Origin: Diadophis punctatus similis
Lineage: Eukaryota > Chordata > Lepidosauria > Squamata > Dipsadidae
Direction: 5' to 3'
Length of the DNA: 64,000 nucleotides
Assembly (NCBI GenBank): GCA_023053685.1
Contig: JALIGW010000020.1
Coordinates: 364,001 to 428,000 of the forward strand
Positions 23,618-34,500 of the stretch are shown here, piece after piece. A program made the translations under genes and the position numbers. Position 1 is the stretch's first letter. Each line of letters starts with the position of its first letter. Under the pieces are notes generated by a model. The model searched no databases and was not told the DNA's origin. It was given only the letters and a program-made list of their open reading frames with translations.

Positions 23618-26600
23618 CCCCTCTCTTCCTGGTTGCTGCACACGAAGTCTTCAAGGTACGCAGGGCGCCTGCGCGGTCTAGTTGATCGCCGGAGCTTGGC
23701 CGGAGCGGGTGTGGCTGGCTGTTGCGCTGTGGGCAATGCGCCGGAATTTCCAGCTGGGCAAGGTGTCGCTGTGATTCCTGGAATCTCCGACGCGTCAGCC
23801 TCTGGAATATCAGGTAAGGACCATAAGTCGGGCTGCGCGGGAGGACTACCCTGCAGGGTTGGCGTGGGTGGCACGGCGTTGCTTTCCGGAGTTTGCGGCC
23901 TGTTGTTTGGTGTGGAGGCGGGTGGACAGCGGCCCCGGAGTTGATCGATGTGCCGCCTCCAGATGCGGCCGTCCTCTAACTCCACCCTGTAAGAACAGGG
24001 GCCGGTCATGAAAGTGACTCTGGCTGGCAGCCACCTTGGCGTTCCCCCATAGTTTCTCGCGTACACCCAGTCCCCCTCTGAAAACCCCCTGGCAGGGTCC
24101 ACCTGGGGTGCATGGTCATTAGGGACAAAGTGGGGGTGCAATCTGTCAAGCACTGTCCTAATGCGGCGCCCCATTAGCATCTCTGCTGGGCTTCGGTTGG
24201 TCAAAGGGCATGGTGTTGCGTGTTGGGCCAGCAGGTATTGAGAGATTTTGTCCTGCCAGTTTGGGCTGTCCAAGCGACCCAGGGCCTCCTTGGCAGCCCT
24301 CACAGCCCTCTCAGCCCGCCCATTGCTCGCAGGGTGCCAAGGGGCTGTTAACGCTTGGCGGATGCCATTGGCAGCCAGGAACCACTGGAAGCGACTGGAG
24401 GTAAACTGAGGGCCATTGTCGGACACCACCATGTCGGGTAGGCCGTGGGTGGCAAACCATTTAAGTAGGACCTGGATGAGGGCGTTGGATGTTGTAGAGG
24501 CCATTAGTTCTAGCTCAACCCATCCAGAGTAGGCATCTACTAACAGCAGGAACTGCTGACCCATGTAGGGGCCTGCAAAATCTAAGTGCACCCTAGACCA
24601 AGGCCCCCTAGGGGTTTCCCATGTCCTGGGTGGTGCCTTAGGCGGGGCAGGCCTAGAGACCTGGCAAGCTTGGCATCTGGCAACCCACATTTCAATGGCC
24701 TGGTCCATGCCCGGCCACCACACGTAGCTCCTCCCCAGGGCCTTCATCCTAACCACACCTGGGTGACTGTCATGGAGCTGATGGAGAATTGCTTCATAGA
24801 GGTTTGGGGGTGCGACAACCCGACTGCCCCAGAGTAGGCAGCCCTTGTGGGTGGACAGTTCGAATTGCCTGGTCTTAAAGGGTGAGAAGACAGGATCCAG
24901 CCTACCCTGGGGCCAGCCCCTCCTCACCCAGTCTAGCACTTGGCAGAGCACTGGGTCCTTGGCAGTGTGGGCAGCTATGTCGGAGGCAGTGACAGGCAAG
25001 GCTAGGTCCTCAATGAGGAGCACCTCAGAGGTGGGGGCAGGATCCTGTACGGAAATAGGTAAGGGGCAGCGACTGAGGGCATCAGCATTGGAAAGTTTGC
25101 TGCCAGGCCTATAAGTGAGTGTGTACGAGTAGCCAGCCAGGAATTCAGCCCAGCGTGCCATTCTGGGGGAAATGAATTGAGGGGTTTGGCGGTCCCCTGC
25201 TAAAATGCCCAAAAGAGGCTTGTGGTCTGTGACTAGGGAAAATTTTCTGCCATATACATAATCGTGAAATTTCTTTACTGAGGCTACGAGTGCGAGGGCT
25301 TCCTTATCGGTCTGACTATAGTTGCGTTCTGTGATGGAGAGGGTGCGGGAAAAGAACGCGATTGGTGCTTCTGGGCCAGAGGGCAACCTGTGGCTGAGAA
25401 CAGCCCCGATGCCATAAGGTGAGGCATCTGCTGTGAGCACCAAGGGGAGTTTGGGGTCATATTGGACTAAAACAGCATCTGATGTGAGCATTTCTTTTAC
25501 GGTTTGAAATGCCTGTTGGGCCTCATGACTCCAAGTCCAGGGCTGGTTGGCATCGAGGAGGCGATGCAGGGGTTCGGCCCTAGTGGCCTTATGTGGTAGA
25601 AAGACGCTATAGAAGTTGAGCAGGCCGAGAAATGCTTGCAACTCTGCCCTATTTGTTGGTACTGGGGCCTGTTTGATGGCGGCTACCTTAGATGGAGTGG
25701 GGTGGATACCCTGAGCGTCTATGCGGAACCCTAGGAATTCAACACTGGGTACCCCTATATGACATTTGCTTTGTTTAAGCTTGAGGCCTGCTTGTCTAAA
25801 TCTGAGTAACACAGCCCGAACCCTGGACTGTAGGATAGAAGGGCTAGGGCCTGAAATAAGCACGTCATCGAAATAGGGGATTACCCCTGGTAGGCCAGAG
25901 AGTAGCCTCTCCATAATATTTTGAAATAGGCCAGGGGCAACGCTTACGCCAAACTGGAGGCGGCGACACTTAAAAGCCCCCCGGAGGGTGACTATGGTCT
26001 GTGCGACCGCAGTGGCCTCGTCCACCGGGAGCTGCTGGTAGGCCTGGGCCATGTCCAGTTTGGCGAAAACCTGGCCCCTGCCTAGGGAGTGAAGCAGGTG
26101 TTGGACAATAGGAACAGGGTAGGGGTGAGACTGCAAAGCCCTGTTGACCGTACACTTATAGTCCCCACAAATCCTCACAGAGCCGTCAGGGCGAAGTGGG
26201 ACAACAATGGGGGTCTCCCATTTGGAGTGATCTGTGGGTTCCAGAACACCCTGGGCAATGAGCTTATCTAGTTCAGCGTCCACTTTTGGGCGCAGGGCAA
26301 AGGGCAGGTGCCTTGGCTTGAGGCGGATAGGAGCCACCTTGGGGTCAAGGTTGAGGGAGATTGGGGTTCCCACGTAGGAGCCTAGGGAACCGTCAAATAC
26401 ATCTGCAAACTCAGAAAAGAGGCTGTTAGGTTCCCCCCCTGAGGGTGTGATGTGGTTGACCCCTGTGAGAGAGAGACCTAATGGCTGGAACCAGTCAAGG
26501 CCTAAGAGGGTAGGCAGGGCTCCCGAGACTACAACCACTGGCAAGGGACCCTTGAACGACCCCTTCTCCACAGACAGGGAAGTCTGGCCTAGAATGGGGA

Positions 26601-27765
26601 TGGAATAGCCTAAATAATCCCTCAACCTGAGAGGGCAGGGGGTAAGAGATGCCTGGGAGATGGCAGGCACCAGTTTTTTTAAAATGTGCCACGAAATTAT
26701 GCTTCTTGAAGACCCAGTGTCCACCTTCATCTGGCATGTGGCCCCTTCCAATTTTACAGTCAAAAAAACTTTTTTGTGCGCACCCCCCCCCCCAGATGCC
26801 TGGAACACTGCTTCCTCTTGGTATTCGTCTGGCAGGCGAACGGCGAAACAGTTGTCTGGTTGTCCCGTCGGTTTCCCTGGTAGGCGGCTGGTGGGTGCTG
26901 AAGGGACAACCGAGGCTGGGGCAGAGCGGCAGACTCGGGCTAGATGGCCGTAGCGGCCGCAGCGGCGGCAGGTGGCTGTTCTGAAGCGGCAGGTGCTTCT
27001 TTGGTGTGGTTCACCGCAGCTGAGGCAGGAAGGCATGGAGGAGCGCTGTGGCTTTCGGGATCCCTGGAACGGTGCAGGCGGTTGTGGCATCGGGCTGCCT
27101 GGCTGAGGTCTGCGGTTCCGTTGGCCAGTTTGGAGGCGGCAGACAGCAGACTCGCTGTCAGAGTCAGCAGGAGGGTCTTCCAGGTGATGGATGGGTGGCA
27201 GGGAACGGGCCGAGCTAGGCGCAGGCGCTTGGAAGCGGTTTATTTCAGCGGCTGACAGGTTTGACATCTCGGCGGCTCGAGCTTCATCCAGGGCGACTTG
27301 CAAGGTTAGCTCAGTTCGCGCCAGAAGGCGACGCTGAAGGCGGATGTCCCTGACCCCACAGACTAACTGCTGGAGCAGCGCGTCGTCCAGGTTAGGGAAG
27401 TCGCAATCGAGAGCCGCACTGCGAAGGGAAGCTATGTAGTGATTGATGTCTTCCCCTTCTTGTTGCAGCCGCTGTTGAAAGGCAAAGCGGTGGGCTATTT
27501 TTGATGGAGTGGGGGAGTAATGGTTTCTGAGCTTTGCAAGAAGCTCCCCCCAGGGCACCGTGGAGAGTGATTGGGGTGCTACCAAAGCGCGCGCTGTGGA
27601 GAATATTTTGTGGCCACAGGCATTAAGGAAACAGGCCCGCTTACGGTTTTCAGTCAAATCACTTGCTTCCAGGAAGTAGTCGAAACGCTCCAAATACGCG
27701 TCCCACGTTTCGGAGCCAGGGCAGAAGGGCTCGAGAGAGATAGCACTGCAGCTGTTTCTGGCCAT
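23554..27765 (-). CDS. Gag-Pol polyprotein of the Gypsy-type retrotransposon, single open frame
   Basis: The frame is open from 27891, inside the 5' LTR, but the likely start is the Met at 27763-27765 (MARNSCSAISLEPF). Numbering from 27891: retrotransposon gag region ~55-215; two zinc knuckles (C289-C292-H296-C301 and C308-C311-H316-C321); aspartic protease DTGSS at 391-395; reverse transcriptase with YFDDV at 673-677; RNase H with TADAS ~820, DKEAL ~862 and TDHKPL ~888; integrase zinc site (H1040/H1043, C1073, C1076) and catalytic D1104, D1158, E1194; then a GPY/F-like module (MTGPCSYRVEL). Gag and pol are fused with no frameshift or stop between them, and every catalytic residue I looked for is present, so coding capacity looks intact. 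Confidence 0.92.
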   Translation of the reverse strand: MARNSCSAISLEPFCPGSETWDAYLERFDYFLEASDLTENRKRACFLNACGHKIFSTARALVAPQSLSTVPWGELLAKLRNHYSPTPSKIAHRFAFQQRLQQEGEDINHYIASLRSAALDCDFPNLDDALLQQLVCGVRDIRLQRRLLARTELTLQVALDEARAAEMSNLSAAEINRFQAPAPSSARSLPPIHHLEDPPADSDSESAVCRLQTGQRNRRPQPGSPMPQPPAPFQGSRKPQRSSMPSCLSCGEPHQRSTCRFRTATCRRCGRYGHLARVCRSAPASVVPSAPTSRLPGKPTGQPDNCFAVRLPDEYQEEAVFQASGGGGAHKKVFLTVKLEGATCQMKVDTGSSRSIISWHILKKLVPAISQASLTPCPLRLRDYLGYSIPILGQTSLSVEKGSFKGPLPVVVVSGALPTLLGLDWFQPLGLSLTGVNHITPSGGEPNSLFSEFADVFDGSLGSYVGTPISLNLDPKVAPIRLKPRHLPFALRPKVDAELDKLIAQGVLEPTDHSKWETPIVVPLRPDGSVRICGDYKCTVNRALQSHPYPVPIVQHLLHSLGRGQVFAKLDMAQAYQQLPVDEATAVAQTIVTLRGAFKCRRLQFGVSVAPGLFQNIMERLLSGLPGVIPYFDDVLISGPSPSILQSRVRAVLLRFRQAGLKLKQSKCHIGVPSVEFLGFRIDAQGIHPTPSKVAAIKQAPVPTNRAELQAFLGLLNFYSVFLPHKATRAEPLHRLLDANQPWTWSHEAQQAFQTVKEMLTSDAVLVQYDPKLPLVLTADASPYGIGAVLSHRLPSGPEAPIAFFSRTLSITERNYSQTDKEALALVASVKKFHDYVYGRKFSLVTDHKPLLGILAGDRQTPQFISPRMARWAEFLAGYSYTLTYRPGSKLSNADALSRCPLPISVQDPAPTSEVLLIEDLALPVTASDIAAHTAKDPVLCQVLDWVRRGWPQGRLDPVFSPFKTRQFELSTHKGCLLWGSRVVAPPNLYEAILHQLHDSHPGVVRMKALGRSYVWWPGMDQAIEMWVARCQACQVSRPAPPKAPPRTWETPRGPWSRVHLDFAGPYMGQQFLLLVDAYSGWVELELMASTTSNALIQVLLKWFATHGLPDMVVSDNGPQFTSSRFQWFLAANGIRQALTAPWHPASNGRAERAVRAAKEALGRLDSPNWQDKISQYLLAQHATPCPLTNRSPAEMLMGRRIRTVLDRLHPHFVPNDHAPQVDPARGFSEGDWVYARNYGGTPRWLPARVTFMTGPCSYRVELEDGRIWRRHIDQLRGRCPPASTPNNRPQTPESNAVPPTPTLQGSPPAQPDLWSLPDIPEADASEIPGITATPCPAGNSGALPTAQQPATPAPAKLRRSTRPRRRPAYLEDFVCSNQEERGVEYAETPATAGVSGDWLPQG
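23618..23630 (-). other. Polypurine tract
   Basis: In element sense the purine run aggaagagagggg abuts the 3' LTR start TGTTGAAT, as required for plus-strand priming. Confidence 0.75.
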
Positions 27766-27849
27766 GCTGGCCGGGCGCGGTGGCAGAGAGGCGAGGATCA
27801 GGAACGTTTGGTCAGAAGCAGCCTGGATTAGGGCACGGTGAGCCGATCC

Positions 27850-27869
27850 AGCACCTTCGTCGCCACTTT
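27850..27869 (-). other. Candidate primer-binding site
   Basis: Immediately inside the 5' LTR, the element-sense sequence is AAAGTGGCGACGAAGGTGC. A 'TGGCGAC' start next to the LTR is a common tRNA-primer site style in Gypsy-type elements; the tRNA is not identified. Confidence 0.45.
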
Positions 27870-28085
27870 TGTTAGATAGACACAGAGGCAAGTGTCTAAG
27901 GATAACCCATTTATTGAAGTTAACAAGAACTCACGAAACAAGGAAGGCAGTCAGAAAGGAATCACCTCAGCCTCGCTCTGACAGCTCTTTTATGTGGAGC
28001 TGTCAGACGCGGCAGCCAATAGGAGCTCTCCAATCTCCCGCTCCGTGCTAGCCCTGCAGCAACCAATCACCAGAGACGCCTGCCG
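27870..28085 (-). repeat. 5' LTR, truncated at its outer end
   Basis: Nearly identical to 23376-23589 and starts with the same TGTTAGATAGAC, but sequence similarity stops after 'cagagacgcctgc'. The last ~28 bases, which would be the start of U3 in element sense, are missing and hAT-like sequence follows directly. Confidence 0.85.
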
Positions 28086-28571
28086 GCAAGGGGGTCACAA
28101 GAGGAGGAGGAGTGGGACGTGGAGGAGAGTCGCCAGAGCCTTAATGCAGGAGTGAAGTGGCCCTGTAAATGCCTTCATGCAACATTTGTGCTCAAGGCAG
28201 CCTTTGCCTCCTTCCGCTTGGGGCTGGAGCTTGTGTCCGCTGCGCTTGGCTGAAGAGCTGCTGCGGGGGGGTACATGGCAAGGTGATGGCCGCAGCCTTA
28301 ATGCAGGAGTGAAGCAGCCCTATATTTGCCTTCGGGCCACATTTGGCTTAAGGCAGCCCTCGCCTCCTGCCGCTTTGGGCTTGGAGCTGTAAGCCGCATC
28401 CTGTTGCTAGGGGCGATTGGGACAGGGTCGCATTGTGCTCCATGTTGTAATGGGATCCAGGAGGAGGAGGAGGGGACACCATCTTCCCCAATGTGAAGCG
28501 CGCTAAAGTTCACTATGCTGCGCAAGGCACTGCGAGAGTACCTCATGGCCTGCTTGACGCCTCATACCAGA

Positions 28572-28790
28572 ATCAGAGGGGGAGAGAGACACAGCAAGAG
28601 AGCCAGAGACAGAGAGAGGGGGGAGAGACATAGACACAGAGAGAGAGGGGAGGGAGAGAGATAGAGATACAGAGAGAGGGGAGATGGGGACTGGGGGAGA
28701 GAGATACAGAGAGGGGAGAGGGGGGAGAGACAGATACACAGAGAGATAGAGGGGAGAGAGGGAGGGGGGAGAGGGAGAGGGGGATCAAAG
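28572..28790. repeat. GA-rich low-complexity tract
   Basis: Degenerate (GAGA)n with 'acagagagagg' units, inside the right part of the hAT element. On the - strand it reads as CT-rich and gives spurious Ser/Leu/Pro frames. Confidence 0.9.
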
Positions 28791-29010
28791 GGTTTTGTGG
28801 CTCCCAGTGTTTTTTAACAACCAGTTGTCTGCCCTAATGACCGGCTGGGTAGGCATGGCTAGGGGGTCATGTGACTGGGTTGGAGTGAGTGAGTGACATC
28901 GAGTTGGCCATGTCTACCCAGGTTTTGTGGCTCCCGATGTTTTCTTTTCTGTGGGAAATGGGTCCGAATGGCTCTTTGAGTGTTTAAGGTTGCAGACCCC
29001 TGGCCTAGAG

Positions 29011-29881
29011 GAATCAATACTGTCTAGAACAGTATTGTCAAAATACATCTACCAGTCTATGTTAAAACATACTACAGATCCTGATTGAAGCAGGGAGGGA
29101 GAAAAGAAATGAATCTGATAGAATCTGCCACAAAGCATCTCCAGAAATCACAAGACAAAATAGGAACCAGAAATTAAGCATTCCCTAAAAACAGATAACA
29201 GCAGAATCACCAATTGAAGTTTGTGGATGAATAAGAAGAGAGTTCCTTTACTACTCTCAATAAAAAAACAACTGGATTTACACTATGGAGTTTGGGTTGT
29301 TTAACAGTGACTTAAATAAACCTCAATTGCATTTATTCACACATCTTAAGAGATGAATATGGTTAATAGATTACAATGCAACCCCACCCCCACCCCCGCA
29401 ATTACTTGTATAAGGATTATTCTCTATACTATTCATGTTGTCTTGTATTTTCTGTTATGGATTGCACCAATAGAGGCTAAACCAATTTTGTTGTATACAT
29501 GATGTACATCATCATCATTATCATTATCATTATTATCATTTTATTATTTTGAACAAATTTAAATCAAAGGTATACAGCAATATAGCTTAGTGTGATATGT
29601 GAGCCTGGATAACACCTCTAATTTGCATATAGCTCAGAGAGAAGGAAAAAGTGACCTTTCAGTTTAAGATTAAGATGGTCAAGTGATTATGATGGTTGAA
29701 GAATTGAAAGCAACACTCTTCGATACTTGAAGAATTGCTAGTAGCAGTGAAGAACACAATTGTGGTTCTAATCTTCCTTCCTAGTTTTCTCTGTGTAAAT
29801 GTGATGGACAATTGGTTGTTATGTATTTGTTCATAGTACCAGAAATATAAGTCACACAGGATTGTCACAATATCTTTTTAC
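29011..29881. other. Intergenic, nothing recognised
   Basis: AT-rich sequence with an ATC/ATT-rich stretch near 29506-29545 and a C-rich run near 29384. No gene, RNA or bounded element recognised. Confidence 0.4.
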
Positions 29882-30010
29882 ATCTGTGGAGATTCTCAAT
29901 CATCCAGATCAGGCTGTCCCAAAGTTCCTTTTCCAAAAGGCACCTGGACTTTTTTTTTCTTTGAAAATGTTTTGCTTTCTCATCTAAGATTTCACTTCTC
30001 AACCTTTAGG
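29882..30010 (+). repeat. Half of a foldback repeat ('gattctcaatcatccagatc' family)
   Basis: Contains 'ctgtcccaaagttcc', 'ccaaaaggcacctgg' and 'cttctcatctaagatttc'. The same phrases occur in the complete palindromic copy at 30822-31083, so this is a single arm of that family. Confidence 0.6.
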
Positions 30011-30821
30011 ACAATATCTTTTTACAATCACATTGTAAAATTCCATTGCAAAAAGTTTCAATTTTGTTAAAGCATTGCTTGTTCCATGCAAAGCATGAAA
30101 AACCCTAGTCAAGAGACCATTCTCCCATAAGGGTAGCTTGGGGAAACACAACCATAATAGATTTATTTTAGGCAGAAAAAAATGGTAGGCAACTTTAAAG
30201 CCAAACCTGATCTGCTAACTGCTAGCAAGGAAGGCCTGTTAGAAGCATAGCTGCAGGGGCTAATTCAAATGTTGGCTATCTTAGAAGACAATAGGTGGTC
30301 AGCTGAGACCTCAAACCAATTAGTAAGCAACACATGTTCCCTGATTAGTTTCTCCAATGGGAGAACAGCAAATAAAGATAAAAAGGAAGGATGGAAATGT
30401 TGAGGTGGGAGACTTTTGTGAGGCTCAATTATGTCTAATCAGAGGAATGGCCGGCGAGGTGGAATAAGAGAAGCTCTTTGTTGTTTGAAAGCCAAAGGTT
30501 TGTTGGGAGTTTATTTCCTTGGAATGATGAATAAATGTGGATCATCAGCAATGGGACATTAGTTTTGGGGGAAGATTTTTTTTTAATCAAGAGGGTGATA
30601 CCCAGAGAAGGGAATGCTTTGTGTTGAAATTTAGCAATACGCTAGAACCCTTATTGCATCTCTAAGTTAACTGCTATTTCGGTTACTACTGCTTTTGCTG
30701 GGTTGAGAAATAATGATTTAAAGGATTAAATGGGATATCATATTTCAAATAGTAAAAGGTAAATTTGCTCCTGCTTTACACTCCACAGAGTGTTAGGAAG
30801 CTTTCAGATAAAAGTCTATGG
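30011..30821. other. Intergenic, nothing recognised
   Basis: AT-rich single-copy-looking sequence just upstream of the second gene. No CpG island, coding exon or repeat with readable ends. Confidence 0.35.
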
Positions 30822-31083
30822 ACATTCTCCATCATCCAGGTTATGGTTGTCACAAAGGTGCTTTTTTTGTCCAAAAGGCAACTGAACTTGTCTTGGTTTC
30901 AAAACATTTCACTTCTCCATTAAATGCTTCCATTCCCCTCCAGTCAGAACTGAAAAAATTGAAAAAGCTTCTTGGATAAGCGGCAAAATGTTTTCCAACC
31001 CCCCTCCCAACTTTTGGACAAAAAAAAAGCACCTTTGGGACTTTCACATAAAACCATTCCCACACCATTCTTTTCTATGTTCA
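30822..31083. repeat. Foldback repeat, full palindromic copy
   Basis: The left arm ('ttctccatcatccagg', 'tgtcacaaaggtgc', 'aaaaggcaactg') is mirrored in the right arm ('ttttccaacccccctcccaacttttgg' region, 'gcacctttgggactttc'). The loop region holds 'ccagtcagaactgaaaaaat'. Family relationship to 29882-30010 is clear; class is unknown to me. Confidence 0.6.
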
Positions 31084-31522
31084 AGACTGGTCCTGGAGCT
31101 CTAGGTTCTTCCTCAAGCATGAGACTTTCATCGTTTGTTAATTCTAACCACAGATGCCAGCGACTGGATTTAAATGTAGACCTTTTCTATGCAAAGTGGG
31201 TGTGTTTTCCCCTACTTTCCAATTGAGCTATAAGAGTTAAGAGTTTATGGGCTTTTAAACTTCTGATTAGTTTTTATACTTGAACCTCAAGACACTGGAG
31301 AATGTTTTGATCTTCATCTGCCTGCACCTAAAATTGGCTTGAGTTTGCCTTGGAAGCCTTTAACTAACCTTGCAGATTTTCAGTGAGTTTCAAAGATGTT
31401 AACACCTTTTGTACTATGTTCATTGTTATGCTATTACAAAAACATTATGGGTGCTACTTATGCTGGAAAAACAGGGTCTCTGCTTCATGTTCTCAGTTTT
31501 CCAAGAATTGTATTCTCCTCAG

Positions 31523-34500
31523 GGGGTGTGCTTGATCCACCACAACAGCAGCAGCAGGAAGAATCCCATACAAATGATAATGGCTGCATTGCTCCAGGAA
31601 GTGATGTCCAGGTAAATCTGAATTACTATATTCTTACTCTATGCACTTTGGCATAGCCCCAAAGGCTATAAATACTAAGTAAGAATTGAGATTTCTAAAG
31701 ATCTCCATTAGATGTTACATGTGGCAGAATATGTAGATATACAAGATAAGATAAGCTACTTGTTTTAAACTTAAAGTTTGCTATTTGAAACCTGTAAATA
31801 TTGTAGGTTGTGTGAATTACTCAGCTATTAGTATCATTGCTAATAGCTGCTGATACTGAAATACTCCCTGGGAAAATGAAACCATTAATTACTCAGTATT
31901 TTGGCAACTGTTACACCAAACTGGCTTCCTTTCTCTACATCCTTATTGTCCAGCTTCTATTCTGATGAAGAGTTTTGGAGAATTTGAAAAACTACTTAAT
32001 GATTTTGTGACCTGTTGATGTCAGGTTCTTTGTCCACTTAAAATGGTCAGATCCAAGACTGGATGCATTGATTCTGTTGAAACTGTGTTTTAAAAATGGT
32101 CAAAATCAAATCTGTCAAAGGGCAGAAAGATATGGAAATATAGAAAACCATAGGTGGACCTTGTCACTGGAGTTCAGTACGGTAGTAATTGTTGATGCAA
32201 GTGTAATGTGTTTAAGAGAAAATACTGTTAACTGTAATAATCACTCCACTGAAAATTAGTATTTTAGAACCACTGGCTACTAGTGTTTTAAAAAAGGATC
32301 CATTCAAAATGGTTTCTCATTTATTGGATGGGATAGAACACAAACTTTCTCTGATGTTGGATAGTGAGAAGAAAAATGTCAAAATTCCAAGCAAGTAGGT
32401 AGGAAATTCTGAACCCTAGCAAGAAGAAACTGAGTTAGGAAAGCAGTCAGTTGGAAATCACTATCAAATTATACCACTGCTAGTTGCCCAGTAGCAAATA
32501 TAATTAGACAATTAGCTGATGAGAAATTAAAGAAAAATGCAAATCTTATAACTTTCTGGCCCTTTCAGGTGTGCACCTAAAAGGTATTGATTTCCAGAAA
32601 ATATAGGGTTAACAACCATGGCAGGAGATACTATTCAGCAGGGATGCCTCACCTTACCAAAAGTGATAGAAGATTACTAGATTACTAGACAACATGTGCC
32701 ATGTTGAGTCATTGTTTCAGAGATATTTTTTTACCTAAATAGAGAAAAACAGTATGACCAAGGGTGAGCCAAAAAGCAAGAGGAGCTGGAACAACTTCTT
32801 ACCTGCTTCCCCACTGAATTTCCTTGTGGGAATTTGGCAGGCAGGTAAATGGCTTTTTCTGAGCGGGGAAGGCAGTGAGGGATTTCAAGAGTGGCTGGGA
32901 AACTGTCACAGAAGGTTGAAAATGAAGAAAACTTGACCGCAACAGCAGCGCAGCAACTGCCAATAGTATAGGAACGGTTACAACTTCCCCAAATTTTATT
33001 CCTTCAGGAGTCGTGGGTCCCGGATTCAGGATGCATTCTGTAAGTTAGCTCATTTGAGGTGACCCTGGTTTAAAAATGGTTGCCCTATAATGCATCATTT
33101 TATCCAATTAAAGGCATTTCCACAAGTGTCTCAGTAATACATAGATAGATGAAGGATCTTTCATGGAAATGATGGCTATGATCTCTTGTAAGTGGGAAAC
33201 TTGGCTAATTTTTTTTAATAAAAACTTCCTTTCTAGCAAGTCCAAAATTCTCTATCCCAAAGAGAACACTCTGCCACGGATATGGTAACTGAAGATACCA
33301 AAGTATATCAAAGGCGTATCAGAGGTAAACTGATTTGATTAATCTATTGAAACTTGATGGAACATTTCTCCACTAGCAATTAACAGCCTCTTCTAAAGCC
33401 TTGCTTCTCAAACTTGACAAATTTAAGAGACAAAGATTTCAAATCCCAGCCAGTTTTGAGTATTCCACCTATTGTGCTTTATAGTGTGTATCTGATATTA
33501 TAAAGTCAGTGTGCGTTATTAATAGGCAAATGGTATATTTGTTCCATTAAGTTCTTTGGGCAAGCATATGGACCTTGGTATAAGAGAGATGATTTTCAGT
33601 TCATTGCTAGCACATTGGCTCAAGTAAATTCTACTGCTTTCAGTGATATTCACTGATAGTTTGCTTTAAGTTGCAGTACAAATTCCTAAACATTGCTGTT
33701 TTGAAGAAAAACATTGGCTTTAAAGCTGCAAGTATGAGAAGTATGAGTAGCAATTTTTAATTTCCCCCACCAATAATAATAAATAAATGGAGGTCCAACA
33801 AAAATTTCCTTCCTCTTTCTAATTCAATAAAAGGTAAGGTTAGAGAAAATATTTTGAAGATGACACACACAAACACAGAAATTGTAATAGACTGGAATAA
33901 GTACAATGTGGTAATATATGAAAAGTCACAATTACCAAAAGAAATCACTTAAAAGTTCTGGGAGGGAGAAAATATTGAGTAAAATAGCATCATGTGAACA
34001 AATTGGGAAGGACCCTGTGTTCCACCCAAGTGAGCCAAATGCTCATTTATTCAATTTTTGTAGCCACTCAACTCCACCAAGTTGGGCAGCTTACAATTCT
34101 AAAGGGCAAATTTATTGTGTTATCAAGGAGGAAGTTGATCAAATTAAAGATTTTTAATTTGGACGAGGGGATAGATGGGGAACTCATCAAATTTGCAGAT
34201 GACACCAAACTGGCAGGAATAGCCAACTCTCCAGAAGATAGGCTCAGGATCTTGACAGACTTGAACATTGGGCGCTATCAAACAAAATGAAATTCAATGG
34301 TGAAAAAAGTAAGGTTCTACATTTGGGAAAGAAAAACAAAATGCAGTATATGTGGTACCTTGCTCAACAGTAGTAACAGTAGTAACAGGGCAATGGGGGC
34401 CTCCACCTGTTTATTGGACCCGTGCCCCTCCTGGCTGGTTTCTGCCAGCAGGGAGGTGACACGCGGCTGGATCCGGGCGGTGGTCATCGCTTCTTTGGGG

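Larger units (their letters stand above)
23376..28085 (-). mobile_element. Ty3/Gypsy-type LTR retrotransposon, minus strand, young insertion
   Basis: Two LTRs (23376-23617 and 27870-28085) flank a continuous gag-pol frame. Domain order gag-protease-RT-RNase H-integrase is that of Ty3/Gypsy (Metaviridae). On the - strand a polypurine tract (aggaagagagggg) sits right before the 3' LTR and a candidate primer-binding site follows the 5' LTR. The LTRs differ at only about two of ~213 shared bases, both CpG transitions, implying a recent insertion. The 5' LTR lacks its outer ~28 bases, and no target-site duplication is visible. Confidence 0.92.
22699..29002. mobile_element. 6.3 kb hAT element interrupted by an LTR retrotransposon
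   Basis: Left end caggggtctgcaacc and right end ggttgcagacccctg are perfect inverts, flanked by the 8 bp duplication GCCTAGAG (22691-22698 and 29003-29010). Its own sequence is 22699-23375 and ~28086-29002; the middle is the Gypsy-type element. Its left ~120 bp matches the right end of the 10836-12051 element in reverse complement, so both belong to one family. It includes GC-rich filler and GA/CT simple repeats, with no transposase. Confidence 0.8.

Noticed and set aside
28503..28788. Ser/Leu/Pro frames on the minus strand
   Set aside because: Translation of a GA-rich low-complexity tract.
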